From the NCBI RefSeq assembly GCF_019578655.1, contig NC_063259.1, positions 2,654,001 to 2,718,000 of the forward strand: 64,000 nucleotides of DNA. The letters run 5' to 3'. The first letter of the stretch is position 1, and every line of letters begins with the position of its first letter. Positions 22,620 to 33,973 of this stretch are shown piece after piece. Position numbers and translations under genes: made by a program. The stretch comes from Ricinus communis (Eukaryota > Streptophyta > Magnoliopsida > Malpighiales > Euphorbiaceae). The notes under the pieces are model-generated. The model searched no databases. It saw only the letters and a program-made list of their open reading frames with translations, and was not told where the DNA came from.

Positions 22620-22718
22620 ATGGACAATTTTGACTTCGCTGATTTTGACGAATTCTTTCCACCTCTAGCTGCCGATGATGCACCTCCGCCACCATCAGCA
22701 GCCCGACAAGATGAATAG
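22620..22718 (+). CDS. Element B: 32-codon acidic/proline mini-ORF
   Basis: ATG at 22,620, stop at 22,716-22,718. The peptide is acidic and aromatic at first (MDNFDFADFDEFFPPL) and ends APPPPSAARQDE. Its tail is conserved in D (15,082-15,135), and it occupies the position of the longer Athila-type ORF of F. It may be the shortened end of that ORF or a distinct small protein. No known domain recognised. Confidence 0.4.
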   Translation: MDNFDFADFDEFFPPLAADDAPPPPSAARQDE

Positions 22719-22778
22719 GGCAATATCTATTTTTCTTTCTTTTTGAGTACTTAATATGTTGCTTCCCAACTCTTGTAT

Positions 22779-22815
22779 ACACTATGGACAGTGTGTCCTT
22801 CAAGTGTCGGGTAGG
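22779..22815 (+). promoter_or_regulatory. Element B: hairpin plus AAGTGTCGGG tract
   Basis: ACACT (22,779-22,783), 6-base loop, AGTGT (22,790-22,794), then CAAGTGTCGGGTAGG from 22,801. Same arrangement as in C, D, E, F and G. Confidence 0.5.
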
Positions 22816-24202
22816 TAAGCTATTGTTTTGGCTTTTCTTTTTCTTATGTTTTTTTATTATTATTTATTGTATTATTGATGATGTAAATATTTAGGATACT
22901 TAGGCTGTTTATTAGCTTCTTGTTTATCTTCGAAAGATTGATAGTTACAATTATGAGCATGAGATTTTTCCTCCTTGTTGTTTGTTGCTTTTGGAATATT
23001 ATTGAGCAATTTTTAGTTTATCATAGTGGTTGGGTTAAACTAGTGTTACTTTACCATTCTTTAAGTTAGTTAATTTGGATTTGATTAGTTATTGTGTATA
23101 AATTGATTAAATGATGATTTGATTGATGGTGTTTGGACACCTTATGCAAATGTACACACTTAAATTGTGAGTTTTTGAACCTAATTGAGCATACATCATA
23201 AATGCTCCTTTTTTTCTTTTTTAAGTGTGCATTGTACTCTTCTTATTTGTAGAACTTGCTCGGTAATGCTTGTTGAGGTCACATGAATAATCAAATGTGG
23301 TGAAATGATAAGAGCACTTAGGATTCACTATTGTAGCCAAGCACCAACCTGTAAATATTTTCCATTAGTTAGCCAAGTTGAGCCATTTTTATCATTTTTG
23401 TTTTATCATCACACTTCGGTAAGCCTTTCATTGGTCCATCCCTACCCTATTTCTGGAATTTTTGCAATATGCTCATTGAGTTGTTGAATAAAATGCCAAT
23501 TTTATTTATACTTCGAATTCACTAAGTCCTTTAAAAAAAATTTGGTTTAGATGCTCCCTTCAATCCAAAATAATTCTGTTACATTATTTATTTCTGAAAA
23601 GAAAAACATTCTTTTATTGAGTTTTTATTCATTTTTCACTCTTTGAGCATCTTGTTTTAGAGAATTAGGAACTATAGTGAATTTAATTATATTTGTTTGG
23701 CATTTAGTCATTTTTTAGCTGAAATTATGGGTAAGGCATTGCAAAAGTCCTAAAATTATTTACACCTCACTTCCAATCTCTATACTTAAACCTAAGCCCC
23801 ATTACAACCCTTATGAAGACCCTTTGATTATGATATTTGATTGTTTGAAGTAGCAGAAATGGGATTTATGAGCAAGCCTATGGTGAGTAGGTTGAATGTA
23901 ATTGCATTGAGGGATTGATGACTACCTTTTAAACACTGAGTGCATAGAGTGATTCCTTGTGAGGCATATGGTTTCTTGAATATTTGATATTGAATGTACT
24001 ATTTAATTTCTTCATACACTAACATGATAATTACTTTTGTTTAGATTGCTAGTTTAGTTTTTAGTTGAGCTTTGATTTGGGATAGATTGAATGTTGCTTA
24101 ATTGCAATCCAATTCATGAATTTTAAGGAGGGTTGGTTACAAGCTTATGATCTAAACTGTTGATTGCTTAAGGACAAGCAAAAGCTTAAGTATGGAGTGA
24201 TT
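22816..24202 (+). other. Element B: long 3' untranslated region with polypurine tract
   Basis: Non-coding, AT-rich; aligns with 52,890-54,332 of F and the inverse of 5,716-7,200 of C. It ends GAGGACAAGC..., then AAGTATGGAGTGATT at about 24,187-24,202, the likely polypurine tract next to the LTR. No ORF here is conserved between copies. Confidence 0.7.
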
Positions 24203-25688
24203 TGATATCCTTGATATTATACATGTTCGCATGCTTGATTTTGAGTTATTTTTATAACAATTTATGTGTTTTTGTATTAGAATCACCATGTTTTAGTTTT
24301 CTTTGTCTCAAGTGCTTTTCTAGGCACATTATCAAAGTTAGAGAGAAATCATACCAGAATCGGGAAGAAACGAATGAATCGGGTGTGTTAGACTGTTCAA
24401 CACATCCTGCCAACATGCCCGTGCTGAGGAGCACAGTCAGGGTCAAAAGGCATGCTGAAATGCCTTACCTATGCGAAAAGAAGCGATTTGCAACATGGTT
24501 TCCAAGAGTGACACAGCCTAGGAGCATGTTCGTGCTGAGTAGCACGACCCAAATCCAAGCTGTGTTGAAGAAGGCCGAGTGTACACTTTTAGATCAACAC
24601 GACACCAAATCTAGGCTGTGTTGAATCCCAAAACCTAAGTTAAAAGAAAAGAAAAAGAAAGAGAGAAGGAGCTGCGGAGAAAAGAAGAAGAGAACTTTAG
24701 AGTACTCAAGATAGACCCTGAGAGCTAACTTTCAGAGGATCAAGAAGAGGAAAACGGAGAAGAATTCCACTTCAATATCATCAAGATAGCTGCTCTTGAG
24801 GATTGGATCGAAGAATCAGAGGAAAGAAGAAAGAGATCTTAAGCTGTAGAGTTTTGATACAAAGTTATTCAAGAGGGGATAACATCCCACCATTTGAGAA
24901 AATGGTGTTCATGTTCTTTTCGATTCTTGTCTACTTTGTATTCAATTCCAATTTTAGTTTAGTCATGAACATGTGTAACTAATTCTATTAAACCCATTTG
25001 CGGTGATGTTTAGCCATGCTAGGCTTGTTATGTGCTTAAATGATTGGATTATTAATTTAAGATTGTAGTTTTCATTTAAGTATAATAAAATTTATTGTTT
25101 CTTTTTCATTGTTGAATCAATTTGAGAACCCCTTTGTAATTGAGAAATTCGATTGAGTTTGAACAACTACTTGTGTGATTAGGTGATTTGCATCCTAGAG
25201 ATAAGTGTAATAGCTTATTGGAATAAGAACTAGACCCTCTTATTAGCGGTAATTTAGAGATTAATGATATTCTAAAATTGATTGTTAGGAAGAGATTCCG
25301 ACTTTAGATCTTTAGAGTTAGGAATTGGTTAACTCGAGAGAGAAGCCAATTCATTCAAGAAATTATCCACAGATCGCAATTCTTAATCAATTAATTCATA
25401 ATTTATTATTTGTAAGCCGGCTAATTAAGTGATCCCCAATTGGGTTAACTCATCTTATTGTCCTTCTTCAACTCTCATTTTCTTTGTTAAAATTTAGCTT
25501 TCAATTGCATTCTCAATCATTTTTAGTTAACAATCTTCACCACCTATTGATCAGTTAGGTAATAGGAATAGTGTAGTAGTAGTAGTTTCTTAGTTCCCGT
25601 GGGATACGATATTAATACTTGCCATAGCTAGATTACATTCAATAAGTGCACTTGCCTATAGACTGCTAGTCATGTTTTGCACGCATCA
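24203..25688 (+). repeat. Element B: 3' LTR
   Basis: TGATATCC at 24,203 to GCATCA at 25,688, 1,486 bases, followed by the TGGTA duplication. Collinear with the 5' LTR pieces (3,575-4,241; 10,396-11,045) and the LTR of D. Carries CACG/CGTG words at 24,400-24,630. Confidence 0.92.
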
Positions 25689-26362
25689 TGGTATTGGGAA
25701 AGCTTCTGTCGACTTCAAAAAGAAGTTCCCAAAAATCAGTTCTTTATTTAGTGACCTTCTTTCTTAGTGACCAAAACTCTTCTGCCTAGTAATGAACGTC
25801 AATGTTTTTCTCTTTCCCCAAATAGATATTAGCTTCTATTAATATTTTCTTTCTTGTTGTCAACCCCCTCAACCCTATGCATCTCTTTCTATTTATAGAG
25901 ATAGGGTTTCAAAGAAAACCATAAAGGAATCAGATAATCTTCAGTCTTTCAAAGAATGAATTAGTAAATATCCAATATTGATTTTTTAGAATTTGAATAA
26001 ATATCAATAAAATCCATGATTATCGTCAAATACCTTCTAGAATTTGTATCTAGACGTAAAAGTATCAAGAAAAAATGACGTCGAAGTGAGAAAATCTCAA
26101 TCGGCATTATGTAAAGCCGATCGGCTTTATACATGGTAAGTTTGATAAAAATTTGTAATTAAGTTACTCAACTTGCGAAATTCATTGTTTTGACCCTAAA
26201 ACTTTATTTTTTGACAATTAACTCTAACTTTATTTTTTTAGATTAACCTTAACCCTAACCTCATATTCGCCCATCCTTCATGTTTCGAGACCTGAGAAGG
26301 CAGTAACTTTCATCATAAGATTTTACGTAATTCCCTCGATATTTAGATTCAGAAAATGGATA
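25689..26362 (-). repeat. Element H: 3' LTR, second half
   Basis: Continues the LTR cut at 3,574; matches 63,200-63,930. A TATA-type box CTATAAATAG reads on the minus strand at 25,889-25,898. It contains an 18-base perfect palindrome at 26,112-26,129. It ends where gag tail coding begins, so part of the LTR start may be missing. Confidence 0.72.
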
Positions 26363-27777
26363 TTGAAAGGGTAGGCTTTGGTGATACTTCTACTTTTTCT
26401 TCCACTTCAACCTCTTCCCCTTCTTTTCTTTAACTACCTCTTCAACTGTAGTTGAACTCTCTTCTACTTCTCTGACCTTAGTTCCTAGTTCCTTACCACT
26501 TCTCAATGTAATAACTTTAAGTTGCTCTTTAGAATTAACTTCTATGTTACCGAAAAACTTACTTGAGGCCTTTCAGCCCATAATTTAACAATCTGCCCCA
26601 CTTGATTCTTTGTGAATCAAAGCCTACTAGTTCCTCAGAGTAGTTTTTGTAGATTGAAATCAAGTTTTAGAAGCTGATACAAACATATCCATCATCTCCT
26701 CTAGGTTACTCTTCCTAGGAAGAGCGTGTTGTTGGTTTTATTGTTGAGATCCTAGTGATGGAAGTCTCTACTGGTTCTGACTTCCCCAAGAGAAATTTGG
26801 ATGGTTTCTCCATTATTCATTATAAGTATTGTTGTAGGGGTTGTTATGCTGCCTAGAAGCATTTTCCACATAATTTACTTACTCCGGCTTAGCAAAAACA
26901 TTGTCATTTTGGCAATCTCGACTTTGATAACTGCCCCATGTCAATAACAAGTCATAAGTTATGCTTGTCTTCTAAATAAAGTCATAGTCAAAACATCCAT
27001 CTTTTTGCTTATGGCCTCTAACTGTGCATTTACAGCTACCATAGGGCATGGATCCCATTTCCTTTGAATTGAACCTACTCTCTTCGATTTTTCCATTGAT
27101 AGTTCGTGACTGCCATGTCTTCAATAAGATCTATAGCTTGCTCTAGAGTCTTATTATTCAATGATGCACTTGATGTTGCATTAATAGATTGTTTACTTAC
27201 GTAATTCAATCCATCATGAACTACTTTTCTATCATACCGCCAAGGTCTGCCTAACAACAAATGGCATGTATCCATAACCAGCACTTAACACTAAACAACT
27301 TCTCTATATTTCATACTAATAGAAAAATGAAACAAGAGCATATTTTAAAACTGTTATCTCACCAGCCTTCTTAAACCAAGCTAGCTTATAAGGCTTAAGA
27401 TGCTTCTCTATCTTAATGTTAAGCATGCCTTGCATCTTGTCAAGTCTAGCACTTAAGCCATTCACAGCCTCATTAGTGGTAATGGCAGTCTCTTTCTTAG
27501 TTTGGTCCAACACAAACTTATCAAAATCCTAGAAGTTTTGGGGCATTCCCTTTCTAGTAGGGTCTTTAGTATTAGCATTGGCAATAGCTGCAATAGGGAC
27601 AGTAGTAGCAGCAGCAGTTTCACTGGCAACCACAGTTGGATTAACTATAGGAGGATTAGCTAACGGAGCAACTGAGGCAATTGGAGTAGCAAGTGGGGCT
27701 TGATTTTCAGCCATCCCAGCCAAAAGTTGTTAGAGCTCTTCTTGAATCACACCCTTCAAATCAGCTCTTTTATTGGA
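26363..27777 (-). pseudogene. gag: Element H: gag remnant with foreign protease piece
   Basis: Minus strand from about 27,777 (MSNKRADLKGVIQEEL) through an Ala/Thr-rich stretch (27,529-27,723). A short segment at about 27,227-27,410 then reads as chromovirus protease (EKHLKPYKLAWFKKAGEI and DTCHLLLGRPWRYDRKVVHDG). After it the frame continues as Athila/Tat-type gag: LNYVSKQSINATSSASLNNK and LEQAIDLIEDMAVTNYQW. The region after the zinc knuckle and the gag tail (NSKEQLKVITLRSGKELG-like, about 26,500) follow, with many stops. Protease, RT, RNase H, integrase and the 3' region are all deleted at the junction with the LTR near 26,362. Confidence 0.72.
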
Positions 27778-28625
27778 CATTTCAGATGTAGCTTTAGTCT
27801 CACTTGTGCAAGCTTGAATCTTGATTTTTCAAAGGAGCTCTAGTACAGTTTGGACTCTTAATAAGATAGGTATTCTCTCCAGCCTCCCACTATCTTTCCT
27901 CTTCCAACCAAAAGGATGTCTATATAGCTAAAAAATAAAAGGTTTCTTATGGTGTATGTGATGCATGATGCACATGATATACACAAAGAAAAAGGGTTAG
28001 CATACATAAAGTTATTATAGAAAGCATCCTTATGACCTTATTTCTCTCACACATGATTCATGGTGGGTCTTTCTTCCCTAGGATTTGGGATTGGGATTCC
28101 TATGAATAAGGGATAGTAGGCCCGAGGTGCATTCCATAAACTCTTCAAACAAATGTAAACAAACAAAGCAATATTTCTCATTGTAAGTGTAAGTCTGCAT
28201 ATTTTTTGCCTAGAGCCTAATTGCACATGTTCTTGGGCCAAGGCTTTTTAATATGTGGGCTAAAGTACTTATAAAGAGAAACATCTCAAGTAGCAAGCAA
28301 TAGAGTTCCTAAAGGAGATTACTATTATCATTACTGTGAGCTAAGTCTTAAGGAAGGATAAAAGGCCCCTATAAATAAAAGTGTTCTTCCTTGGCTCATC
28401 TCCCCACTCAAAGGTCCATGTAACAAAGAAAAGTCACTCATTACTTATGAGTGATTGTTGCCTAGTGTCGCAATTATAAGGTTCAAGTGGAACTAAAGAA
28501 CCACTAACTGACACCATCAGGGCTATAGGGACCAAGTGCACAATGTGTGATAATGGGGTAATGATGCAAGAATCAGTTAAACAATAAAATTAAAGACAAA
28601 CATACACTAAAATGAGCTTCTCTTA
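27778..28625 (-). other. Element H: 5' leader
   Basis: About 850 bases between primer site and gag start. A 64-codon open stretch at 28,047-28,241 has no recognisable domain. No other signal seen. Confidence 0.5.
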
Positions 28626-28643
28626 TCCCTAGTGGAGTCGTCA
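28626..28643 (-). other. Element H: primer binding site resembling tRNA-Arg type
   Basis: Minus strand TGACGACTCCACTAGGGA resembles TGGCGACTCCACTGGGGA, the primer site type reported for Ogre/Tat-like plant elements and usually assigned to tRNA-Arg. It lies 15-20 bases after the LTR end. Different from the TGGCGCC sites of B, D and E. Confidence 0.5.
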
Positions 28644-28660
28644 CTATAGGGCGAAACTTT

Positions 28661-29830
28661 TGGATGCACACCCAAGTATCTTTAACGACTACAGCATTGT
28701 AAAGGCTTTTCAACCTAATTGGAATCACGCTAACTAGTCACAAAGACTAGCATAGAGGTGGGAGTCACCACCCAGGTAAATCTTCGGGACACTTTTTCTA
28801 ACTGAGTGGTCTTTCTTGATTCCATAAGAAAACTTTACCACATCCACAGATGGATCCGAAAGGCAACTTCCTTAATTATATATTTTTGTCTTTCATTTTA
28901 TTGTTTAATAGGCTATTCCCTATAAATGCAACAATCATATTTCTACAGATTAAGCACTATAACATGTGAGGTGCACCTAAGTCTAGCCCATTTTATTAAG
29001 CCCACCCAAATTTAATTTACCTATTATACTAATTAATTATGTATAAGACCTTCCTAGTCTAGTCCAATTTACGAGTTATGTTTTAGTTCCAAGGCTTTAA
29101 GCCTATATGGGCTACTTTTTATGCAAAGACCTAAGTATGTGATTTTAAACTTAATTATAACCCAATTATAATAACTAAAGCATGGCAAGACCCATTAGGC
29201 CTATTATACTAATTTTAACCTTAGGTTTATGTGTCCAAATTTTAATTAAGTAATCACTTTACAGTTATTTGACATTCATCAAACATAAAGTAAAAAATAA
29301 AAGTGTAGAAAGTAAATCCTACCTATTACAACCTTTCTCTACAACTAAAACAAGGGAAAAACACCTAAATACTGAATACATAACATAAAATCATTGAAAA
29401 TACATCAAAACTCAAAAATTTGGATAAGGGCATAGAGTCAATCAACTCAATGCAGAGTCGAATCAGCTCTGCATTGAGTCGATTAGCTCTAGGAGGCTTG
29501 AAAGGTCTTTTCGTAAGTTTTCTCAATTTTCCACACTTAGAAGCTAACTTTTACATGTAGAAAGGATAAAAGAATGATTAAAACATGTAAAATGCAATAA
29601 GAAACATAAAAAACATAAAATTTAACAAAGAAAACTAAAAATATATGAACTCTAAATATCAAACTTGACAGCAGCAAATATGGTATTGTAAAGCACATTC
29701 CAATTTCAATTATATAAACCAAAAAACCTAATTCAAACAAACACAAATTAATTAAATATCCCTAATCATTAAACTAATCGAACTCAAAACCCAATAATAT
29801 CACAATATCATATTCAATTACTGAAAATAA
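28661..29830 (-). repeat. Element H: 5' LTR, truncated
   Basis: Collinear with 61,866-63,060 and with 2,253-3,440. From about 29,830 it gives way to a chromoviral LTR copy and does not resume after it, so roughly half of this LTR is missing. Confidence 0.7.
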
Positions 29831-31583
29831 TGAAAAAGGCAAGATTGTTACAAGTAGGTTGATTTACACCTCTCTAAAGATTGTTCCTTTTGAAGGGGTT
29901 AGAGACCTCCTTTTGTGTTGGATTTTGTATATGTTGTGGTATCTTCTTTATATATAGCAAATCAACTTCGATCCTTGAATAATCTTCATCAGTTCTGGTT
30001 CTATTATAACAAAATATTTCCTTTTATGTGGAAAAGGCGTGTATTAAGAATTATGATTTTAGCCTTCTATGTGTACAATATGTTTATAAAATAATATAAT
30101 TTTCTAATGTGTAAAACCTAATTTAGGGACTACTTTATGTCTACTGTTCAAGTTAAACCTGTTGCAGGACAACAACATATTTGGTCTTGTTTGAGGCCCT
30201 TATAGTTGGTATTTTACTCTCATTTCTGGTGAAAGATTAGTTAAATGTGTTGCTAAAGTTATGGTAAAATTTCAAGCCAAACTATAAATATTTAGTAGAG
30301 TGAATTAACTATGTTTTAGGACTGCTCGTATAATTCTTTTATAAGTAAATTTATTAAAATATATTTGTGTGTGTGTTCATGTGCATAACATGCACAGCAT
30401 TACATCATTTTCTCATTTCACTTAAGTTAGCTTCTTAGTTGAGAATTTATTATGATTTAGGAGTTAATCAACGCCAGTCTCGTAAGGTCGAAGGTTCAAG
30501 CTAAGGAACTTAAGTGCTAGGGGTTGTACATATCTTTTTGCCTGTTATGTTAGCTTTCATCATCGAGGTAAGTAGACTTATTATTAATATTTTAACTTAA
30601 ATAATATATCTAAATGAATTTTCATTCAAATGCAAATGCTTATAAGAATATCTTAATTAATGATTATGAGTTCAAAGGACTGCAAGTCGTTAAACGCTTT
30701 TCCTGCAATTTTATATGAGTTCAATAAATAAATTTCAGTACGCTTTGAATATAGATTTTCTAATTAATTGAGAGTAATTATATTTTACTAAAATGTTTAA
30801 AGTAGCAAATATGCAGAATATTATTTTTACGTGCACACTTTTGTTATTGATAATGAATTGATGATGATGTGGTGTGAAAAATGTGATATATGTTATACTA
30901 TTTTTGGGACAGCATTGGGATACACATGATACCTTTGCAACATGTAACTAGTGGTTACCATTCGAGAGTAGTTCTACATGCATGTATAACATGAAGGCTA
31001 GGCTGAGTAACATATTAGATGGTTTACCACCTATGCTATGATATGACTTCTTGGTGGATCAACATATTATATGGGTTAACCCCAAGATGATATACATTGT
31101 TAATATCCTAAGTATGTACCTAATTTTATATGAGTATTTTCATGCTATGATGTGATTTAAGAAATGAATTCTTAAAGTCTTATTTATTACAATTATTTTG
31201 GAAATGTAAATTGCAAGAAATAAGGAAAGATTTATTGGTAAATATAATAATTATTTCTTTTGTTGATGTTAAATCTACTTACTGAATGTTTTCATACTCA
31301 CGTTTTCAAATTTTAAACTTTGAATTAGCAGGAGTGAGATAGTTTGGAGACATCTTTTCCAACTCCCTTCTACATGTAGATTTAAAGGTTGTGCCAACAT
31401 TAACTTAATAGTTTGTATTTCTTTAAAATATTTTGGAGTTAGGATTATGTGAATATATATAAACTAAGTTTTTATGGAGTTTACATGTATATATTTGTCA
31501 ACAAGAATGATGGTTATGTAAAATACAAAATGTTTACAGTAGTTTAGTTAAATTGGCTATGATATTGAGATTAGGATGTGACA
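29831..31583 (+). repeat. Chromoviral LTR copy K1 (solo or truncated)
   Basis: Collinear with 32,680-33,973 and 56,570-58,133. It ends AGGATGTGACA at 31,583, the same terminus as the K 3' LTR. About 100 bases near 29,945-30,065 are absent from the other two copies. No primer site or gag follows, so it is a solo LTR or a leftover. Orientation is taken from K. Confidence 0.65.
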
Positions 31584-32516
31584 CGACTACACTCGAACTA
31601 TTAGGGACCTTAGTAGAGTTACTATTTTCATTTCTCCTAGATCTAGTCTTGGTCTTCACTCCAAGAACTGGATTTTAAGTCCTTCAAAAGGCCTGGACTA
31701 GCTAAGCTCTTAATCCAGGCTCCACATTTGAACTTTTCAGATTTTGAAACCTTTGATAAGCCTCGTAATCTTGATGTGGCCACATCATTAGCACATGCCC
31801 AAGTCGCCCGCATAAGAAACAAAACTCAGGGAGCATTGCATAGCAGAAAGGAATCTAGTCTGTTCATGGAACCCCAACCTCTTCCTACTCCTGTTGTTAA
31901 AGAAGTCTAGGGCCAAAGGTTGCTCTACATCAACAGAGAGATGAAGCCGCATAATATTTAGGTACCCTATCCTACTTGGAGGTTGCTCCATTTTAATAAA
32001 GTCCCCTAACAACATCATAGGCATTTCATTGGTTGAACTCATCAGGAGCTAAATAATGGACCTCCACCCAAAAAGGACACTTCTTACAGTCTAACCAATT
32101 CAAAGAGGTATCAAAAGGCTACTCATCCAGCACCATTCACAGGTTAGAGATCAGCCATAGAGCTCCATCCATAACCCATTCCTTATCTTGTTTAGAGTGA
32201 AACTGAAATATGAACCAATTATGCTTTTGAACCAATAGCTCCCTAAAAAGTTGTTAGAGCATGGAGAGAATACTTTTGATCGTAACGGCAGAAAGATTCT
32301 TAAATAAAGGTCATGACTTTACCAACTAAGATCTTCTCATATAAACTGTTATATATTATAGGCTTAGAAGTAAGTTGAAGGACTTCCTCTTTACACTATA
32401 GCTCCTAGGTCTTTTGAATAAGATCCTGCATTATACCCTTCAAGTCTTTCTCCTCTCTCCTCCATACTCTTCTAGCTATCCACATGCAGTAATGCCCCTA
32501 AACCCAAATGCTTTAA
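31584..32516 (-). pseudogene. LINE-type ORF1 fragment (DUF4283 plus zinc knuckle)
   Basis: Minus-strand frames give the plant LINE-1 ORF1 pattern: NWFIFQFHSKQDKEWVMDGA (DUF4283), then NWLDCKKCPFWVEVHYLAPD, RIGYLNIMRLHLSVDVEQPL, and the zinc-knuckle start EFCFLCGRLGH. The last ligand of the CCHC knuckle is Trp instead of Cys. Many stops and frame changes. LINE ORF1 proteins bind the element RNA; DUF4283 also occurs in other plant repeat-derived proteins, so LINE origin is likely but not proven. No endonuclease or RT of LINE type is present. It lies between two chromoviral LTR copies. Confidence 0.65.
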
Positions 32517-33973
32517 AAAGGGCTAAAGCTAAGTTTTAATCTTTCATTTTCATAAGTCTATTACATGATCTATCTCTTGCTCAAATGAGTTTAAGCTATA
32601 AAATTTATGATATTTTAACTTTCTTTTACTATGAACATGAAAGAAGCAAGTTTGGTATAAACAGGTTGATTTACACCTGTCAGAAGATTTTTTCCTTTGA
32701 AGGGGTTAGAGACCTCCTTTTAAGCTAGATTTCGAATATGTTGTAGCCTTATATGTATATTATATGTGTATAAAATGGCATAATATATTGATGTGTAAAA
32801 TCTGACCTATGGACTAATTTATGCATGTTGTTCAAGTTAAACCTGCTCCAGGACAACAACATATTTAGTCTTGTTTGAGGCCCTTATTCTTGGTATTTTA
32901 CTCTCATTTTTGGTGTAAAATTAGTTCAATATGCTGCTAAAATCATGGTAAAATTTCAGGCCAAAGTATAACTATTTAGTAAGGTAAATAAGATAAGTTT
33001 CGGGACTTCCCAAAGGTTCTTATAATCCTCTTACCATTAAATTTATTAAAATGGATTTATATGTGTATTCAAATGCATAACATGCATAGGATCACATCAT
33101 TTCCTCATTTCACCTAAGTTAGCTTCTTAGTTGTGAATTTAATGATAATTTAAGAGTTAATCAAAGTGAGCCTCGTAAGGATGAAGGTTTAAGCCAAGGA
33201 ATTTGAGTGTTAGGCATTGTACATATGTTTTTTGCTTGTTATGTTGGCTTTCGTCACCGAGATAAGTAGACTTGTTATTAAAATTTCAGTTAAAATAAAT
33301 ATATAAATAAATTTTTGTTCAAATGCAAATTTTTATAAAATTATCTTGATTTATGATTATGAATTTGAAGGACTAAAATTTGTTAAAAGCTTTCCCTGCG
33401 ATGTTATATAAGTTATACACATAGATTTGTGTACATTTTGAATATAGATTTTCTAATTATTGAGAGTAAGTATATCTTACTAAAATGTTTAAGTAGCAAG
33501 TATGCAGAATATTATTTTTATGGTGCACACTCTTATTATGATAATGAATTAATGATGATGTGGTGAGTAAATATGATATATGATATACTATCTTTAGGAT
33601 AGTGTTGGGATACACATGATGCCTTTGCGGTATTTACTTGGTTGTTACCATTCAGGGGTAATTCTACATGCATGTATGAACAGAAGTCAAGGTTGAGTAA
33701 CATGTCAAATGGGTTACCGCCTATGTTATGATATGACTTCTTAGTGGATTAACACACTAGATGGGTTAATGCCAAGATGATGTACATTGTTTATATCCTG
33801 AGTTTATAACTCATTAAATATGAGTATTTTTATGCTATGATATGATTTAAGAAATGAGTTCTTAAATTCTTATTTATTAAAGTTATTTTGAAAATGTATA
33901 TTCCAAGAACATAAGGAAATATTTATTGGTTAATATTATTATTATTCTTTTCATTAATGTTAAGTCTACTTAC
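32517..33973 (+). repeat. Element K: 5' LTR remnant
   Basis: Matches 56,427-57,830 and K1. The last ~300 bases of the LTR are missing; at about 33,974 it passes directly into RT coding sequence. Confidence 0.72.

Larger units (their letters stand above)
3575..25688 (+). mobile_element. Element B: Athila/Tat-like Ty3/gypsy retrotransposon, nested host of C and D
   Basis: B runs from TGATATCC at 3,575 to GCATCA at 25,688, flanked by perfect TGGTA duplications. In order on the plus strand: 5' LTR (interrupted by C), primer binding site, gag, protease, RT (interrupted by D), RNase H, integrase, 102-base tandem repeats, a mini-ORF, a long 3' region and the 3' LTR. Removing C and D leaves an element of about 10.9 kb. 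Every coding domain has stops or frameshifts, so B is dead, but it keeps the full domain order, which makes it the reference for the deleted relatives here. It was inserted into the 3' LTR of H. Confidence 0.9.

Noticed and set aside
22591..22803. Minus-strand frame of 70 codons
   Set aside because: It runs opposite the mini-ORF and hairpin of B; the plus-strand frame has a conserved C-terminal tail in D.
31584..32516. Host gene with a DUF4283 domain
   Set aside because: Dense stops and frame changes, no exon-intron pattern, damaged zinc knuckle, and repeats on both sides.
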